64,000 bases of DNA from Viridibacillus arenosi (GCF_001955655.1 NZ_MSPW01000006.1:175322-239321), one strand, 5' to 3'; numbered from the stretch's first letter, positions 1 to 9,397 are shown. Notes: a model not told the origin generated them from the sequence alone. Numbers and translations are program-made.

Positions 1-653
1 TAGCGGCAAAAGCAATTCAAGAAGGTAAATTCGTCGATGAAATCGTTCCAGTGGAAGTCGTGCAACGATACGTGGATGCGGGGAATAATTTGCAAGAGAG
101 AAAATTCACTTTTGATATGGATGAGGGTGTACGTGTTGGTACATCTCAAGAAACACTTGCGAAATTACGCCCAGCGTTTTCAGTAACTGGAAGTGTAACA
201 GCAGGTAATGCTTCACAAACTTCAGATGGTGCAGCAGCAGTACTTGTTATGGACCGTGAAGAGGCAGAAGCACAAGGTTTAAAGCCAATGGCGAAATTTT
301 TATCCTTTGCCGTAGGTGGAGTGCCTCCTGAAATTATGGGGATTGGCCCAACAGTTGCTGTACCGAAGGCGCTGAAAATTGCTGGCCTATCTATTGAAGA
401 TATTGACCTATGGGAAATTAACGAAGCTTTTGCTTCACAATCAATTCAAGTGGTGCGTGAACTGGGTATCGACCTTGAAAAAGTTAATGTTAATGGTGGT
501 GCAATTGCATTAGGGCATCCGCTTGGTGCTACAGGTTCCATCCTAACACTGAAATTAATTCATGAGTTAAAACGTCAAGGTAAAAAGTACGGTGTAGTAA
601 CAATGTGTATCGGTGGCGGTATGGGAGCTGCTGGCGTATTTGAAATTCTATAA
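1..653 (+). CDS. fadA: Acetyl-CoA acyltransferase (thiolase), C-terminal part
   Basis: Partial gene cut by the window edge; the open frame runs in from position 3 and 216 codons are visible. It catalyses the last step of fatty-acid beta-oxidation, thiolytic cleavage of 3-ketoacyl-CoA to acetyl-CoA. The visible C-terminal thiolase domain carries the NEAFA motif, the [14 protein letters not shown] block with the active-site His, and a C-terminal CIGGGMG block with the second catalytic Cys. The fadE-type gene starts 27 bases downstream on the same strand, matching the fadN-fadA-fadE order of Bacillus. The upstream part, including the nucleophilic Cys, is outside the window. The family call is secure. 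Confidence 0.95.
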   Translation, partial: AAKAIQEGKFVDEIVPVEVVQRYVDAGNNLQERKFTFDMDEGVRVGTSQETLAKLRPAFSVTGSVTAGNASQTSDGAAAVLVMDREEAEAQGLKPMAKFLSFAVGGVPPEIMGIGPTVAVPKALKIAGLSIEDIDLWEINEAFASQSIQVVRELGIDLEKVNVNGGAIALGHPLGATGSILTLKLIHELKRQGKKYGVVTMCIGGGMGAAGVFEIL

Positions 654-680
654 ATAACACACAAAAGGGGAGCGATTATT

Positions 681-2465
681 ATGACAGAGAAATTAGCGAA
701 TATCATTAGAGGCGGTAGCTTTTTAACTGAAGATGTAGAACTTGATCGTGTATTTACGCCAGAAGATTTCACTGAAGAGCATAAAATGATTGCGAAAACG
801 ACAGAGGACTATGTGCAAAATGAAGTATTACCAGTCGTTGAGAACTTAGAAAATCATGAGTTTGATCATTCTGTACGATTATTGAAAAAAGCTGGTGAAC
901 TTGGTCTTTTAGCTGCAGATGTTCCTGAAGAATATGAAGGTCTTGGCTTAGACAAAGTAACATCAGCATTAATCGCTGAGAAAATGTCAGTAGCTGGCGG
1001 ATTCTCTATTACACACGGTGCACATGTTGGAATTGGTTCATTACCAATCGTATTATTTGGTAATGAAGAGCAAAAACAACAGTACTTACCTAAGCTTGCA
1101 TCTGGAGAGCTAATTGCAGCTTATGCATTAACAGAGCCAGGTTCTGGGTCGGATGCATTAGGTGCTAAAACAGTAGCCAAATTAAATGCAGAAGGTACAC
1201 ATTATGTATTAAACGGTGAAAAACAATGGATTACAAACGCTGGTTTTGCTGATGTATTCGTCGTATATGCGAAAATTGATGGCGATAAATTCTCAGCATT
1301 CATAGTAGAACGCAATTATCCAGGTGTTTCTGTCGGTGCAGAAGAAAAGAAAATGGGGATTAAATCTTCTTCAACTCGCACACTGATATTAGAAGATGTA
1401 AAGGTGCCAGTTGAAAACCTACTTGGTGAAATAGGTCGCGGTCACATTATTGCATTTAACATTTTGAACATCGGTCGTTACAAATTAGGTGTTGGCTCAA
1501 TTGGTGCATCAAAGCGTGCTCTTGAATTAGCGATTTCGTATACAAACCAACGTCAACAATTTAAAACACCTATTTCATCTTTCAATTTAACGAAAGAAAA
1601 ATTATCAACAATGGCTTCAAAATTATACGCTACTGAAAGTTTAATCTACCGTACAGTAGGATACTTTGAAGATCGTATGGGCCAATTAAGTGAAGACGAA
1701 CAAAAAGACGGCAAAGCGATTGCAGCATCAATTGCAGAATATGCTATTGAATGTTCTATCAATAAAGTTTTTGGTTCTGAAACACTTGATTATATCGCTG
1801 ATGAAGCGGTGCAATTACATGGTGGATATGGTTTCATGCAAGAGTATGAAGTAGAGCGCATTTACCGTGACTCACGTATTAACCGAATTTTCGAAGGAAC
1901 AAATGAAATTAACCGTTTCATCATACCGGGCACATTTATGAAAAAAGCAATGAAAGGTGAGTTACCTTTATTACAACAAGCGCAGAGCCTACAACAAGAG
2001 CTATTAATGCTAATGCCTGAAGAAATAGCTGATGAGCCATTAGCACAAGAAAAATATCTAGTAAAAAATGCGAAGAAAATCGCTCTATTAGCAGCTGGTC
2101 TTGCTGCACAAAAATACGGCCCGAAATTGGATGCTGAGCAAGAATTACTAGTGAACATTGCGAATATCGCTAACCAATTATTTGCAATGGAATCTACTGT
2201 GTTACGTACAGAAAAAGCTATTGCTCGTGATGGGTTAGATAAAGCAAGTCAAAAATTACTATACACTCAAATCTTCTGCCAAGAAGCATTTGAAGAAATC
2301 GAAAAAGAAGCAAAAGAAACAATTATTACAGCCGTAGACGGAGACAATGCTCGTATGATGTTATCTGCGCTTCGCAAACTTACTCGTAACAATCCTTATA
2401 ATGTCATTGCAAAAAAACGTGAAGCATCAGTTAAATTGATTGCTGCTGAGAAATTTGTTGTCTAA
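681..2465 (+). CDS. fadE: Acyl-CoA dehydrogenase
   Basis: A 594-residue FAD-dependent acyl-CoA dehydrogenase that introduces the trans-2 double bond at the start of each beta-oxidation cycle. The sequence shows the usual N-terminal helical domain, a middle beta domain with TEPGSGSDA, and a C-terminal helical domain with RIFEGTNEI, whose Glu near residue 405 lies at the usual catalytic-base region. An extra C-terminal helical extension of about 170 residues is typical of the long Bacillus FadE subgroup. The start is supported by AAAGGGGAG just upstream. It is probably co-transcribed with fadA and ends at the hairpin at 2481. Confidence 0.95.
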   Translation: MTEKLANIIRGGSFLTEDVELDRVFTPEDFTEEHKMIAKTTEDYVQNEVLPVVENLENHEFDHSVRLLKKAGELGLLAADVPEEYEGLGLDKVTSALIAEKMSVAGGFSITHGAHVGIGSLPIVLFGNEEQKQQYLPKLASGELIAAYALTEPGSGSDALGAKTVAKLNAEGTHYVLNGEKQWITNAGFADVFVVYAKIDGDKFSAFIVERNYPGVSVGAEEKKMGIKSSSTRTLILEDVKVPVENLLGEIGRGHIIAFNILNIGRYKLGVGSIGASKRALELAISYTNQRQQFKTPISSFNLTKEKLSTMASKLYATESLIYRTVGYFEDRMGQLSEDEQKDGKAIAASIAEYAIECSINKVFGSETLDYIADEAVQLHGGYGFMQEYEVERIYRDSRINRIFEGTNEINRFIIPGTFMKKAMKGELPLLQQAQSLQQELLMLMPEEIADEPLAQEKYLVKNAKKIALLAAGLAAQKYGPKLDAEQELLVNIANIANQLFAMESTVLRTEKAIARDGLDKASQKLLYTQIFCQEAFEEIEKEAKETIITAVDGDNARMMLSALRKLTRNNPYNVIAKKREASVKLIAAEKFVV

Positions 2466-2480
2466 AATAAGCTAGTTGAG

Positions 2481-2515
2481 AATCCGAACACAACTTTTGT
2501 GTTCGGATTTCTTGC
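2481..2515 (+). terminator. Rho-independent terminator after fadE
   Basis: A 13-base stem, AATCCGAACACAA pairing with TTGTGTTCGGATT, with a tiny loop and followed by T-rich sequence. It closes the fadA-fadE unit. Confidence 0.8.
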
Positions 2516-2573
2516 TTGTAGACTATACTCCCACTACAATAGAATTAAATAGTTTGGAAAAAGGAGCATGTAT

Positions 2574-2930
2574 ATGTCTATTTTATTCATTCAATATCCA
2601 AAATGTACAACTTGTCGTAAAGCAAAAGCATGGTTAGACGAAAATGGGGTAAACTATACAGATAAGCACATCGTTGAAGAAACACCTTCTAAAGAGAAAT
2701 TAAAACAATATTTAGATGCTAGTGGTTTACCATTAAAGAAATTTTTTAATACTTCAGGAATGAAGTATAGAGAGCTACAATTGAAAGATCGACTTGCTGA
2801 TATGTCGGAAGATGAGCAATTAGAATTGCTTGCTTCTGATGGTATGTTAATCAAGCGTCCAATCGTTACAGACGGTAAAAAAGTGACGTTAGGATTTAAA
2901 GAATCAGACTTTGAACAGACATGGAAATAA
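2574..2930 (+). CDS. yusI: ArsC/Spx-family thioredoxin-fold protein (YusI)
   Basis: A 118-residue protein of the ArsC/Spx superfamily, with the CTTC redox motif at residues 11-14 and the conserved KRPIV segment near the C-terminus. Family members are arsenate-reductase-like or Spx-like; the true substrate of YusI is not established, and no ars genes lie nearby. An ATG at 2568 is only one base from the ribosome-binding site AAGGAG (2561-2566), so the ATG at 2574, seven bases away, is the better start. Its place between fadE and gcvH matches Bacillus subtilis. Confidence 0.85.
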   Translation: MSILFIQYPKCTTCRKAKAWLDENGVNYTDKHIVEETPSKEKLKQYLDASGLPLKKFFNTSGMKYRELQLKDRLADMSEDEQLELLASDGMLIKRPIVTDGKKVTLGFKESDFEQTWK

Positions 2931-3008
2931 CACAGACATATGCTTGTTTTTACAATGGAAATATGTCAAACTTAAAGTGAATATAATTACATATTTGGAG
3001 GGGTATTC

Positions 3009-3389
3009 ATGAGCACACCAAAAGACTTACGCTATTCTGAAGAACATGAATGGGTAAAAACTGAAGACGGAAAAGTACGTATCGGTATTACACATTTCGC
3101 ACAATCTGAACTAGGCGATATCGTTTTTGTTGAACTTCCACAGGTTGGCGACGAATTAGTAGCAGACGAACCATTCGGCAGTGTTGAATCTGTAAAAACT
3201 GTATCAGAACTTTACGCACCGATTTCTGGTAAAGTTGTTGAAATTAACGAAGAGCTTGAAGAAAGCCCAGAGTTCGTTAACGAATCTCCATACGATAAAG
3301 CATGGATGGTTGTAGTTGAACCAGCTGATAACGCTCAAGTTGATGCATTATTAACTGCAGAACAATACGAAGCAATTATCGAAGAATAA
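3009..3389 (+). CDS. gcvH: Glycine cleavage system H protein
   Basis: A 126-residue lipoyl carrier of the glycine cleavage complex; in Bacillus it also serves as the obligatory lipoyl relay to other 2-oxoacid dehydrogenases. The lipoyl-accepting Lys is residue 63 in the [10 protein letters not shown] motif, inside a standard biotinyl/lipoyl barrel. The start follows TTGGAGGGG. The other glycine-cleavage genes are not in this window. The lipoyl synthase gene lipA is, about 23 kb downstream, and would supply its cofactor. The gene stands alone and is followed at once by a terminator. Confidence 0.97.
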   Translation: MSTPKDLRYSEEHEWVKTEDGKVRIGITHFAQSELGDIVFVELPQVGDELVADEPFGSVESVKTVSELYAPISGKVVEINEELEESPEFVNESPYDKAWMVVVEPADNAQVDALLTAEQYEAIIEE

Positions 3390-3395
3390 GATCTG

Positions 3396-3426
3396 AAAAC
3401 GCCGTGCATTTGCTCGGCGTTTTTTT
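3396..3426 (+). terminator. Terminator after gcvH
   Basis: Stem AAAACGCCG / CGGCGTTTT with a loop of about ten bases and a run of T. Confidence 0.85.
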
Positions 3427-3468
3427 AAACTTGGTAAACGGCAAAAAGTATTTGTTAGGAGGGTATAT

Positions 3469-3813
3469 ATGACTTTTAACAAGCTGATTATCGTGGAAGG
3501 GCGCCAAGATAAGTTGCGAATTGCGCCAATACTAGCAGAGAACATTCCGATAATATGTACGAATGGAACAGTTAGTGCAAGCCGATTAGAAGAAATCTTG
3601 GCACCATATGAGGACTGCGAATTGTATGCATTCTTTGATGCTGACTCATCGGGTGATAAGCTCCGTGCTCTTTTTAAAAGAGAGTTCCCAAATGCTCGTC
3701 ATCTACACACCTCCTCTACTTATAAACAAGTAGAAGCTACTCCTAGAAGACATTTAGCTAGAATATTATTGGCGGCAAATTTTACAGTTCATAAAGAATA
3801 TCTAATAGTATAG
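3469..3813 (+). CDS. yusF: TOPRIM domain protein (YusF)
   Basis: A 114-residue stand-alone TOPRIM protein. The conserved Glu is at residue 10 (VEGRQDK) and the acidic pair at residues 57 and 59 (FFDADSSGD), the Mg2+-binding pattern shared with primases, topoisomerases and the RNase M5 family. This suggests a nucleic-acid or nucleotide role, but no specific substrate is known. The start has a good TTAGGAGGG site. yusE begins two bases after its stop codon, so the two are probably co-transcribed. Confidence 0.85.
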   Translation: MTFNKLIIVEGRQDKLRIAPILAENIPIICTNGTVSASRLEEILAPYEDCELYAFFDADSSGDKLRALFKREFPNARHLHTSSTYKQVEATPRRHLARILLAANFTVHKEYLIV

Positions 3814-3815
3814 GA

Positions 3816-4133
3816 ATGAAGAAGATGGAAGAATGGTCACGTGAACAATGGGAAGAAACTATGAAAAACTCCTCGCTTTCGGCTTTTTATTTGTATACAC
3901 CATTATGTGGGACGTGTGCAGTTGCGTCGAAAATGATGGAAGTAGTAGAACATGTCGTTAGCGATATTCCTATTGGTAAAGCGAACTTGAATTATATACA
4001 AGATGTAGCGTTTGATTATGAAATAGAAAGTGTCCCATGCTTGATTATTTCGAAGAATGGGAAAATTCATGATAAAATCTATGCCTTTCAATCAGTACCT
4101 TTTTTGTTTGAAAAATTACGTCAAAACGATTGA
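3816..4133 (+). CDS. yusE: Thioredoxin-like protein (YusE)
   Basis: A 105-residue thioredoxin-fold protein with the redox motif CGTC at residues 31-34 and no signal peptide, so it is probably cytoplasmic. It follows yusF by two bases. A second ATG at 3825 is an alternative start; neither has a strong ribosome-binding site, which suggests translational coupling to yusF. It may reduce specific protein disulfides, but no partner is identifiable from sequence. Confidence 0.8.
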   Translation: MKKMEEWSREQWEETMKNSSLSAFYLYTPLCGTCAVASKMMEVVEHVVSDIPIGKANLNYIQDVAFDYEIESVPCLIISKNGKIHDKIYAFQSVPFLFEKLRQND

Positions 4134-4158
4134 CGTTGAAGCAATAGCGTGATAAAGT
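4130..4158 (+). promoter_or_regulatory. Predicted sigma-A promoter of the metNIQ operon
   Basis: TTGACG at 4130-4135 and TAAAGT at 4153-4158 separated by 17 bases. It overlaps the yusE stop codon and lies about 30 bases upstream of the SAM riboswitch, the expected spacing for an S-box transcript. Confidence 0.6.
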
Positions 4159-4190
4159 AGCAAACATAACTAATTAAATATAGTCGTTAC

Positions 4191-4358
4191 TCTTATTTAG
4201 AGAGGTGGAGGGAAGTGCCCAATGAAGCCCGGCAACCGTCATATTTATATGGCACGGTGCCAAATCACACAAAGTATTTACTTTGGAAGATGAGAGAACG
4301 GTTTTACGTATATAGCTTTGCGTTGAACCCTTCTGTTAATCTGCAGAAGGGTTTTTTT
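4191..4358 (+). promoter_or_regulatory. SAM-I (S-box) riboswitch with terminator
   Basis: The aptamer core is easily recognised: AGAGAGGTGGAGGGA, then AATGAAGCCCGGCAACC, then the GGCACGGTGCCAAATC hairpin and a distal GATGAGAGAACGG segment. The expression platform is a terminator at 4326-4358 with stem AACCCTTCTG / CAGAAGGGTT and a T run. In this family bound S-adenosylmethionine favours the terminator, so the methionine importer downstream is off when SAM is high. Confidence 0.96.
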
Positions 4359-4416
4359 AGTTTCTAAGAGATGCCAGTAGAAAGTGCATACTTTTTAGTT
4401 TTAAAATAAAGGTGGT

Positions 4417-5448
4417 ATGACAGTGATTCAGTTAGAAAATGTTATGAAAAAATATAAAACCGCTAACGGAGAGTTAACCGCTGTCAAAAATGTGAATTTA
4501 TCTGTTGAAGACGGAGAAATATTCGGCATTATTGGATACAGCGGAGCAGGCAAGAGTACGCTCATTCGTTTATTAAATGGTTTGGAGCAACCGACGACCG
4601 GTAAAGTTGTTGTGAATGGTCAGGAAGTTTCGTCGATTAAAGGAAGTGCGTTACGTAATGCGCGTCAAAAAATCAGTATGATCTTCCAACATTTCAATTT
4701 ACTTTGGTCACGTACTGTAGAAGAGAATATAGCATTTCCATTAGAAATTGCAGGTTTATCTAAGGCAGAACGTCAGAAAAAGGTATTAGATCTTATTGAA
4801 TTAGTTGGTTTAAAAGGCAGAGAAAAGGCGTATCCTTCTCAATTATCAGGTGGTCAAAAGCAACGTGTAGGTATTGCTAGAGCACTGGCAAATAACCCAG
4901 AAGTACTGCTTTGTGATGAAGCTACTTCAGCACTTGATCCTGAAACAACGGATTCAATTTTAGATTTACTAGTCGATATCAATGAGAAATTAGGCTTAAC
5001 TATTGTACTTATCACGCATGAGATGCATGTCATTCGTAAAATTTGTCATCGCGTGGCAGTAATGGAAGCTGGACAAGTTGTTGAAAATGGTGATGTTCTA
5101 GAAGTATTCCAATCACCACAAGCAGACGTTACAAAACGATTTGTTTCTCAAATTACAGATACGAATGAACGTAAAGAATCAATTGAACAAATTATTGAAA
5201 ACTACCCATCAGGAACACTTGTAAAATTAATGTTTGTAGGCTCTTCAACTGGTCAGCCAGTTATTTCACATTTAAGCCGTGAACTTAATTTGGACGTGAA
5301 TATTGTCCATGGTAATATTTCGCAAACGAAAAGCGGGCCATATGGCACGCTGATTATACAGTTAGATGGCAATAATGATAATGTACAAAAAGCAGTCACA
5401 TATATGAATGAACATGGAGTAAAAACGGAGGTGATCGAAAATGCTTAA
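4417..5448 (+). CDS. metN: Methionine ABC importer ATPase
   Basis: ATP-binding subunit of the D/L-methionine uptake system, 343 residues. It has Walker A GYSGAGKST at residues 40-48, the LSGGQKQR signature, Walker B ending LLCDEATSALD, and a C-terminal NIL domain (about residues 265-343) that in this family binds methionine and inhibits transport. A GTG at 4423 is an alternative start with better spacing from GGTGG (4411-4415). The gene sits directly under the SAM riboswitch and overlaps metI by eight bases. Confidence 0.96.
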   Translation: MTVIQLENVMKKYKTANGELTAVKNVNLSVEDGEIFGIIGYSGAGKSTLIRLLNGLEQPTTGKVVVNGQEVSSIKGSALRNARQKISMIFQHFNLLWSRTVEENIAFPLEIAGLSKAERQKKVLDLIELVGLKGREKAYPSQLSGGQKQRVGIARALANNPEVLLCDEATSALDPETTDSILDLLVDINEKLGLTIVLITHEMHVIRKICHRVAVMEAGQVVENGDVLEVFQSPQADVTKRFVSQITDTNERKESIEQIIENYPSGTLVKLMFVGSSTGQPVISHLSRELNLDVNIVHGNISQTKSGPYGTLIIQLDGNNDNVQKAVTYMNEHGVKTEVIENA

Positions 5449-6109
5449 TGATCTCTTCCCGAATGTACAATGGGACAGAATGTGGGAAGCAACGATAGAA
5501 ACACTGTATATGACAGGTGTTGCTACAATTTTCACTTTTGTCATTGGTTTAGCTTTAGGTATTTTGCTGTTTTTGACGAGCCCTCAGCAATTATGGGCAA
5601 ATAAATTAGTAAGTTGGTTAACAGGTTCGATCGTGAATATTTTCCGTTCGATTCCATTCATTATTTTAGTGATTCTATTAATACCATTTACGAAACTATT
5701 ATTAGGCTCAATTCGAGGTCCCAATGCCGCATTACCAGCATTAATCATTGGAGCAGCACCGTTTTATGCGCGTATGGTTTTAATTGCGTTAAAAGAAATT
5801 GATAAAGGTGTCATCGAAGCGGCACGTTCAATGGGCGCAAAAACTTCTACGATTATCGGTAAAGTGTTAATCCCAGAGTCATTACCCGCATTAGTTTCGG
5901 GTATTACTGTAACAGCTATCGCACTTGTTGGATACACAGCAATGGCAGGTGTTATTGGGGCAGGTGGACTAGGGACATTAGCATTCTTAGATGGTTTCCA
6001 AAGAAGTCAAAGCGATGTAACTTTCGTTGCAACAATCCTTATTTTAGTAGTGGTATTTGTTATTCAATTCGTCGGAGATCTTATTACGACGAAGATTGAT
6101 AAAAGATAA
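5441..6109 (+). CDS. metI: Methionine ABC importer permease
   Basis: A 222-residue inner-membrane permease with about five hydrophobic segments. The EAA-loop motif for docking MetN is visible as EAARSMGAKTSTIIGKV. It forms a dimer with two MetN subunits in the methionine importer. The start lies inside the end of metN, preceded by CGGAGGTGATC, indicating coupled translation. It is called metP in Bacillus subtilis. Confidence 0.95.
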   Translation: MLNDLFPNVQWDRMWEATIETLYMTGVATIFTFVIGLALGILLFLTSPQQLWANKLVSWLTGSIVNIFRSIPFIILVILLIPFTKLLLGSIRGPNAALPALIIGAAPFYARMVLIALKEIDKGVIEAARSMGAKTSTIIGKVLIPESLPALVSGITVTAIALVGYTAMAGVIGAGGLGTLAFLDGFQRSQSDVTFVATILILVVVFVIQFVGDLITTKIDKR

Positions 6110-6172
6110 TTTGGGCTTATACGGTATAACCGATCACATATAACTAAACAGTATAAAAGGAGCGTTAAGAAC

Positions 6173-6976
6173 ATGAAGAAATTTGTAGCAGGAATCCTTA
6201 CGGGAGTATTAGCCATAAGCTTAGCAGCTTGTGGTAAATCAGAAGAGAAATTAGTAATCGGTGCAGCGAATACACCGCATGCTGAAATTTTAGAAAAAGC
6301 AGAGCCATTACTTGAAAAAGAAGGTATCAAGCTTGAAATCGAAAGGTATCAAGATTATGTTTTACCGAACAAAGATTTGGAAAACGGCGATTTAGATGCA
6401 AACTACTTCCAGCATATTCCTTACCTAGAACTTCAAAAAAAGAAAAATGGATATGATTTTGTTAATGTTGGTGGAGTGCACATCGAGCCAATCGGTATCT
6501 ATTCTAAAAAATATAAAAAACTCGAAGATCTACCAGAAGGAGCAACAATTCTTCTAAGTAACTCAGTTTCAGACCATGGTCGTATGTTATCCCTACTTGA
6601 AGCAAAAGGACTTATCACGTTAAAAGAAGGCGTAGATAAAACTGCAGCTGAAATTAAGGATATTACTAAGAATCCAAAAAACTTTAAATTTGATGCAAAC
6701 ACTGCACCCGAAATGCTTGTACAAATGTATAAAAATGACGAAGGTGACGCAGTATTGATCAACTCTAACTTCGCTATTGATGCCGGTATAAGCCCAGGGA
6801 AAGACGCAATTGCATTAGAAGATAAAGAATCAGAGTACATTAATGTGATTGCTGTTCGTAAAGAAGATGAGAATAACGAAAAGATTAAAAAATTAGTTAA
6901 AGTGCTCCATTCAAAAGAAATGCAAGACTATATATTAAAAGAATGGAACGGGGATATTGTTCCTGTATCTGAATAA
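6173..6976 (+). CDS. metQ: Methionine-binding lipoprotein
   Basis: A 267-residue substrate-binding lipoprotein of the NlpA/MetQ family. It has a lipoprotein signal peptide with lipobox LAAC and the lipidated Cys at residue 20, so it is anchored on the outer face of the membrane and delivers methionine to MetI-MetN. The body is the expected periplasmic-binding fold, with the GAANTPHAEIL motif after the signal. It is the third gene of the metNIQ operon and is followed by a terminator. Confidence 0.96.
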   Translation: MKKFVAGILTGVLAISLAACGKSEEKLVIGAANTPHAEILEKAEPLLEKEGIKLEIERYQDYVLPNKDLENGDLDANYFQHIPYLELQKKKNGYDFVNVGGVHIEPIGIYSKKYKKLEDLPEGATILLSNSVSDHGRMLSLLEAKGLITLKEGVDKTAAEIKDITKNPKNFKFDANTAPEMLVQMYKNDEGDAVLINSNFAIDAGISPGKDAIALEDKESEYINVIAVRKEDENNEKIKKLVKVLHSKEMQDYILKEWNGDIVPVSE

Positions 6977-6986
6977 GAAAGAATTG

Positions 6987-7019
6987 AAACACCCAAGCTG
7001 AATAAGCTTGGGTGTTTTT
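6987..7019 (+). terminator. Terminator of the metNIQ operon
   Basis: AAACACCCAAGCT / AGCTTGGGTGTTT stem with a five-base loop and T run. Confidence 0.9.
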
Positions 7020-7232
7020 ATGTATTTATAAGTTAATAACAATATTTAGGTAATTATGCTACGTGAATATTGTAAACCTTGCAATTAGTTGATTTAACAC
7101 AACCTAATTATAATAATTTGAAAATACTTAATATTCCGGATTATTGTTGTGCTATTCACTTTAATAAGTGGGTGTGATAGAGTGTGCATATACTTTTAGA
7201 AAAGACATATGTATTTATCAGGAGGACATTTT

Positions 7233-8399
7233 ATGAAGATCAAGTTTGGTTTATTGCCACGAATTATCGTCGCGATTATTTTGGCAGCGTTACTAGGTAC
7301 TATTATGCCGAAAGATGGCGTTCGTATATTTGCAACATTCAATGGTATATTCGGAAATTTCTTAAACTTCGTTGTACCGTTATTAATCGTCGCATTTATT
7401 GCACCGGGAATTGCACAATTAGGTAAAGGGTCTGGAAAACTGTTAGGGTTAGCTACTTTCTTTGCTTACTTTTCTACTTTAATAGCTGGATTCTTTGCAT
7501 TCTTTGTTGCTTCAAATGTTTTACCGAATTTAATTTCAACTTCTGGTAGTGAGCAATTTTCTAACCCAGAGAAATTTTTAGCGAAATCATTTGTAGTAAT
7601 CGATATGCCACCATTGATGGACGTTATGACGGCTCTATTATTAGCCTTCATCCTAGGGATTGGAATGGCATCTATCAATAGTGAATTTATGAAAAAATTC
7701 TTTGATGAGTTTAATTTAATTATTGATAAAGTAATTTCGAAAATTATTATTCCGTTATTACCTATTCATATTTTTGGTATTTTCTTAAATATGACTTTTG
7801 CTGGTCAAGTAGCAAAAATTCTATCAGTTTTTGCATTAGTATTTTTATTAATTATTTTAATGCATTTATGTATCTTGGTATTACAATATGTAGTAGCAGG
7901 CGCTATTAATAAGAAAAATCCGTTCTATCTTTTGAAAACAATGGCACCTGCATATTTTACAGCTCTTGGAACACAGTCATCAGCTGCGACGATTCCGATT
8001 ACATTAAAGCAAGCACGTAAGACAGGTGCTTCTGATCGAGTAACAGGTTTCACTGTCCCACTATTTGCAACAATTCATTTATCAGGCAGTACAATTACTT
8101 TAACAACATGTTCAATTGCTGTAATGATGTTAAATAATCATGCGTATTCATTAACTGAAATGATACCTTTCATTTTCATGTTAGGTATTGTAATGGTTGC
8201 AGCACCTGGTGTACCGGGTGGCGCAGTAATGGCAGCGACAGGTATTCTTCAATCAATGTTAGGTTTTGATGAAACTATGGTGGCGTTAATGATAGCTCTA
8301 TATCTCGCGCAAGATAGTTTTGGTACAGCTACAAACGTAACAGGTGACGGTGCACTTTCAATGATCGTTGATCGCTTCAGTAAAAAAGAACAAGCGTAG
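7233..8399 (+). CDS. Dicarboxylate/amino acid:cation symporter
   Basis: A 388-residue, highly hydrophobic protein of the DAACS family (glutamate, aspartate, serine or dicarboxylate uptake driven by Na+ or H+). A serine-rich re-entrant loop (GTQSSAATIPIT) and a C-terminal NVTGDGA segment are visible. The usual NMDGT motif is replaced by HLSGST, placing it in a divergent subgroup, so the substrate cannot be named. The ATG at 7233 follows CAGGAGGA; an upstream ATG at 7209 lacks a binding site. It stands between metQ and gltC; a weak promoter-like pair (TTCACT, TAGAGT, 17 apart) lies at 7155-7183. Confidence 0.85.
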   Translation: MKIKFGLLPRIIVAIILAALLGTIMPKDGVRIFATFNGIFGNFLNFVVPLLIVAFIAPGIAQLGKGSGKLLGLATFFAYFSTLIAGFFAFFVASNVLPNLISTSGSEQFSNPEKFLAKSFVVIDMPPLMDVMTALLLAFILGIGMASINSEFMKKFFDEFNLIIDKVISKIIIPLLPIHIFGIFLNMTFAGQVAKILSVFALVFLLIILMHLCILVLQYVVAGAINKKNPFYLLKTMAPAYFTALGTQSSAATIPITLKQARKTGASDRVTGFTVPLFATIHLSGSTITLTTCSIAVMMLNNHAYSLTEMIPFIFMLGIVMVAAPGVPGGAVMAATGILQSMLGFDETMVALMIALYLAQDSFGTATNVTGDGALSMIVDRFSKKEQA

Positions 8400-8420
8400 T
8401 TAGAAAATAACCATGCACTA

Positions 8421-8457
8421 TAAAAAGGCCTTCCGAATATTTCGGAGGGCTTTTTAT
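8421..8457. terminator. Bidirectional terminator between the symporter gene and gltC
   Basis: Stem AAAAAGGCCTTCCGAA with TTCGGAGGGCTTTTT and a short loop. It has A-rich and T-rich flanks and serves the two convergent genes. Confidence 0.85.
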
Positions 8458-9359
8458 TATTTAAACTGAGTCAATAATGAGAAGAAGTTATTTACAAAGC
8501 TTAAGAAAACTTGTTCAGAAGGAGCTAAATCACGATTAGTAGGTGAAATAATACCGACCGTTCTTGTAAACTCCGGTGAAACTAGCGGTAACTTTACAGT
8601 GCGTCTAGGTGTGGAGTCATAAAAGGCACTTTCAGGTAACAAGCTTATGCCGATTCCAGCAGCTACTAAACCTTTTAAAGCATCCATATCTTCACCCTCT
8701 GAAGTGATTTTAGGTGTGAAGCCAACAGATTTACAAGCTTCAACAGCCACTTTATTGAGAATATAACCTTCGGGGAAAAGAACAAAATCCTCATTCCGTA
8801 AATCAGATAAATGAATGGATTCCTTTTGTGCTAAAGAATGAGTGGCTGGCAATAAGGCTGCAATATTTTCTGTAAATAAAATCGTCGTATTGATGGCATC
8901 GTCTTTTTGTGGAAGTGGACCAAGGAACGCTAGGTTTAGTTCTCTGTTCTTCACTGCATTTATTAAATATCGGTAAGAGCCTTGGCGCAAGTGGAATGAT
9001 ACATTAGGGTGCTCTTTTTTAAATGCTGAAATAACAGTAGGCAACAAAAAACTCGCTAAGCTCGTAGGAAAGCCGATTTTGATCGTTCCCTTTTCTGGGT
9101 CCAAGTATTCGTCGATTTGCTTTTTGGCAAAATCGATTGCTTGTAAGGCAGCAATGCTATGCTCGAGAAATGTTTTACCAATTGGCGTCAGTTTGACATT
9201 TCGTCCAACTCGCTCAAATAGCTTTGTACCTAGTTCTTCTTCTAAATTAGCTATTTGGCGACTTATCGCAGATTGAGCAACGTGTAAGTTTTCAGCAGCT
9301 TCAGAAATATGTTCAAGCTCCGCAACCGCAACAAAATAGCGTAATTGGCGTAATTCCAT
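8457..9359 (-). CDS. gltC: LysR-type activator of glutamate synthase genes
   Basis: A 300-residue LysR-family regulator with an N-terminal winged HTH (residues 1-60, MELRQLRYFVAVAELEHISE type) and a LysR substrate-binding domain. It is divergent from gltA, the arrangement of Bacillus subtilis gltC, whose product activates gltAB when 2-oxoglutarate is abundant and represses its own gene. Its likely binding sites are the two palindromes at 9379-9393 and 9398-9416. The name rests on position and family together. Confidence 0.9.
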   Translation of the reverse strand: MELRQLRYFVAVAELEHISEAAENLHVAQSAISRQIANLEEELGTKLFERVGRNVKLTPIGKTFLEHSIAALQAIDFAKKQIDEYLDPEKGTIKIGFPTSLASFLLPTVISAFKKEHPNVSFHLRQGSYRYLINAVKNRELNLAFLGPLPQKDDAINTTILFTENIAALLPATHSLAQKESIHLSDLRNEDFVLFPEGYILNKVAVEACKSVGFTPKITSEGEDMDALKGLVAAGIGISLLPESAFYDSTPRRTVKLPLVSPEFTRTVGIISPTNRDLAPSEQVFLSFVNNFFSLLTQFK

Positions 9360-9378
9360 CGTATGTCATCTCCCATTC

Positions 9379-9393
9379 ATCTAATTTATAGAT
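9379..9393. promoter_or_regulatory. Predicted GltC operator, box I
   Basis: ATCTAATTTATAGAT is a perfect ATCTA-N5-TAGAT inverted repeat and contains the LysR-type T-N11-A pattern. Its centre at 9386 is about 64 bases before the transcription start predicted from the gltA promoter, the standard recognition-site position for LysR activators. Confidence 0.7.
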
Positions 9394-9397
9394 TAAT

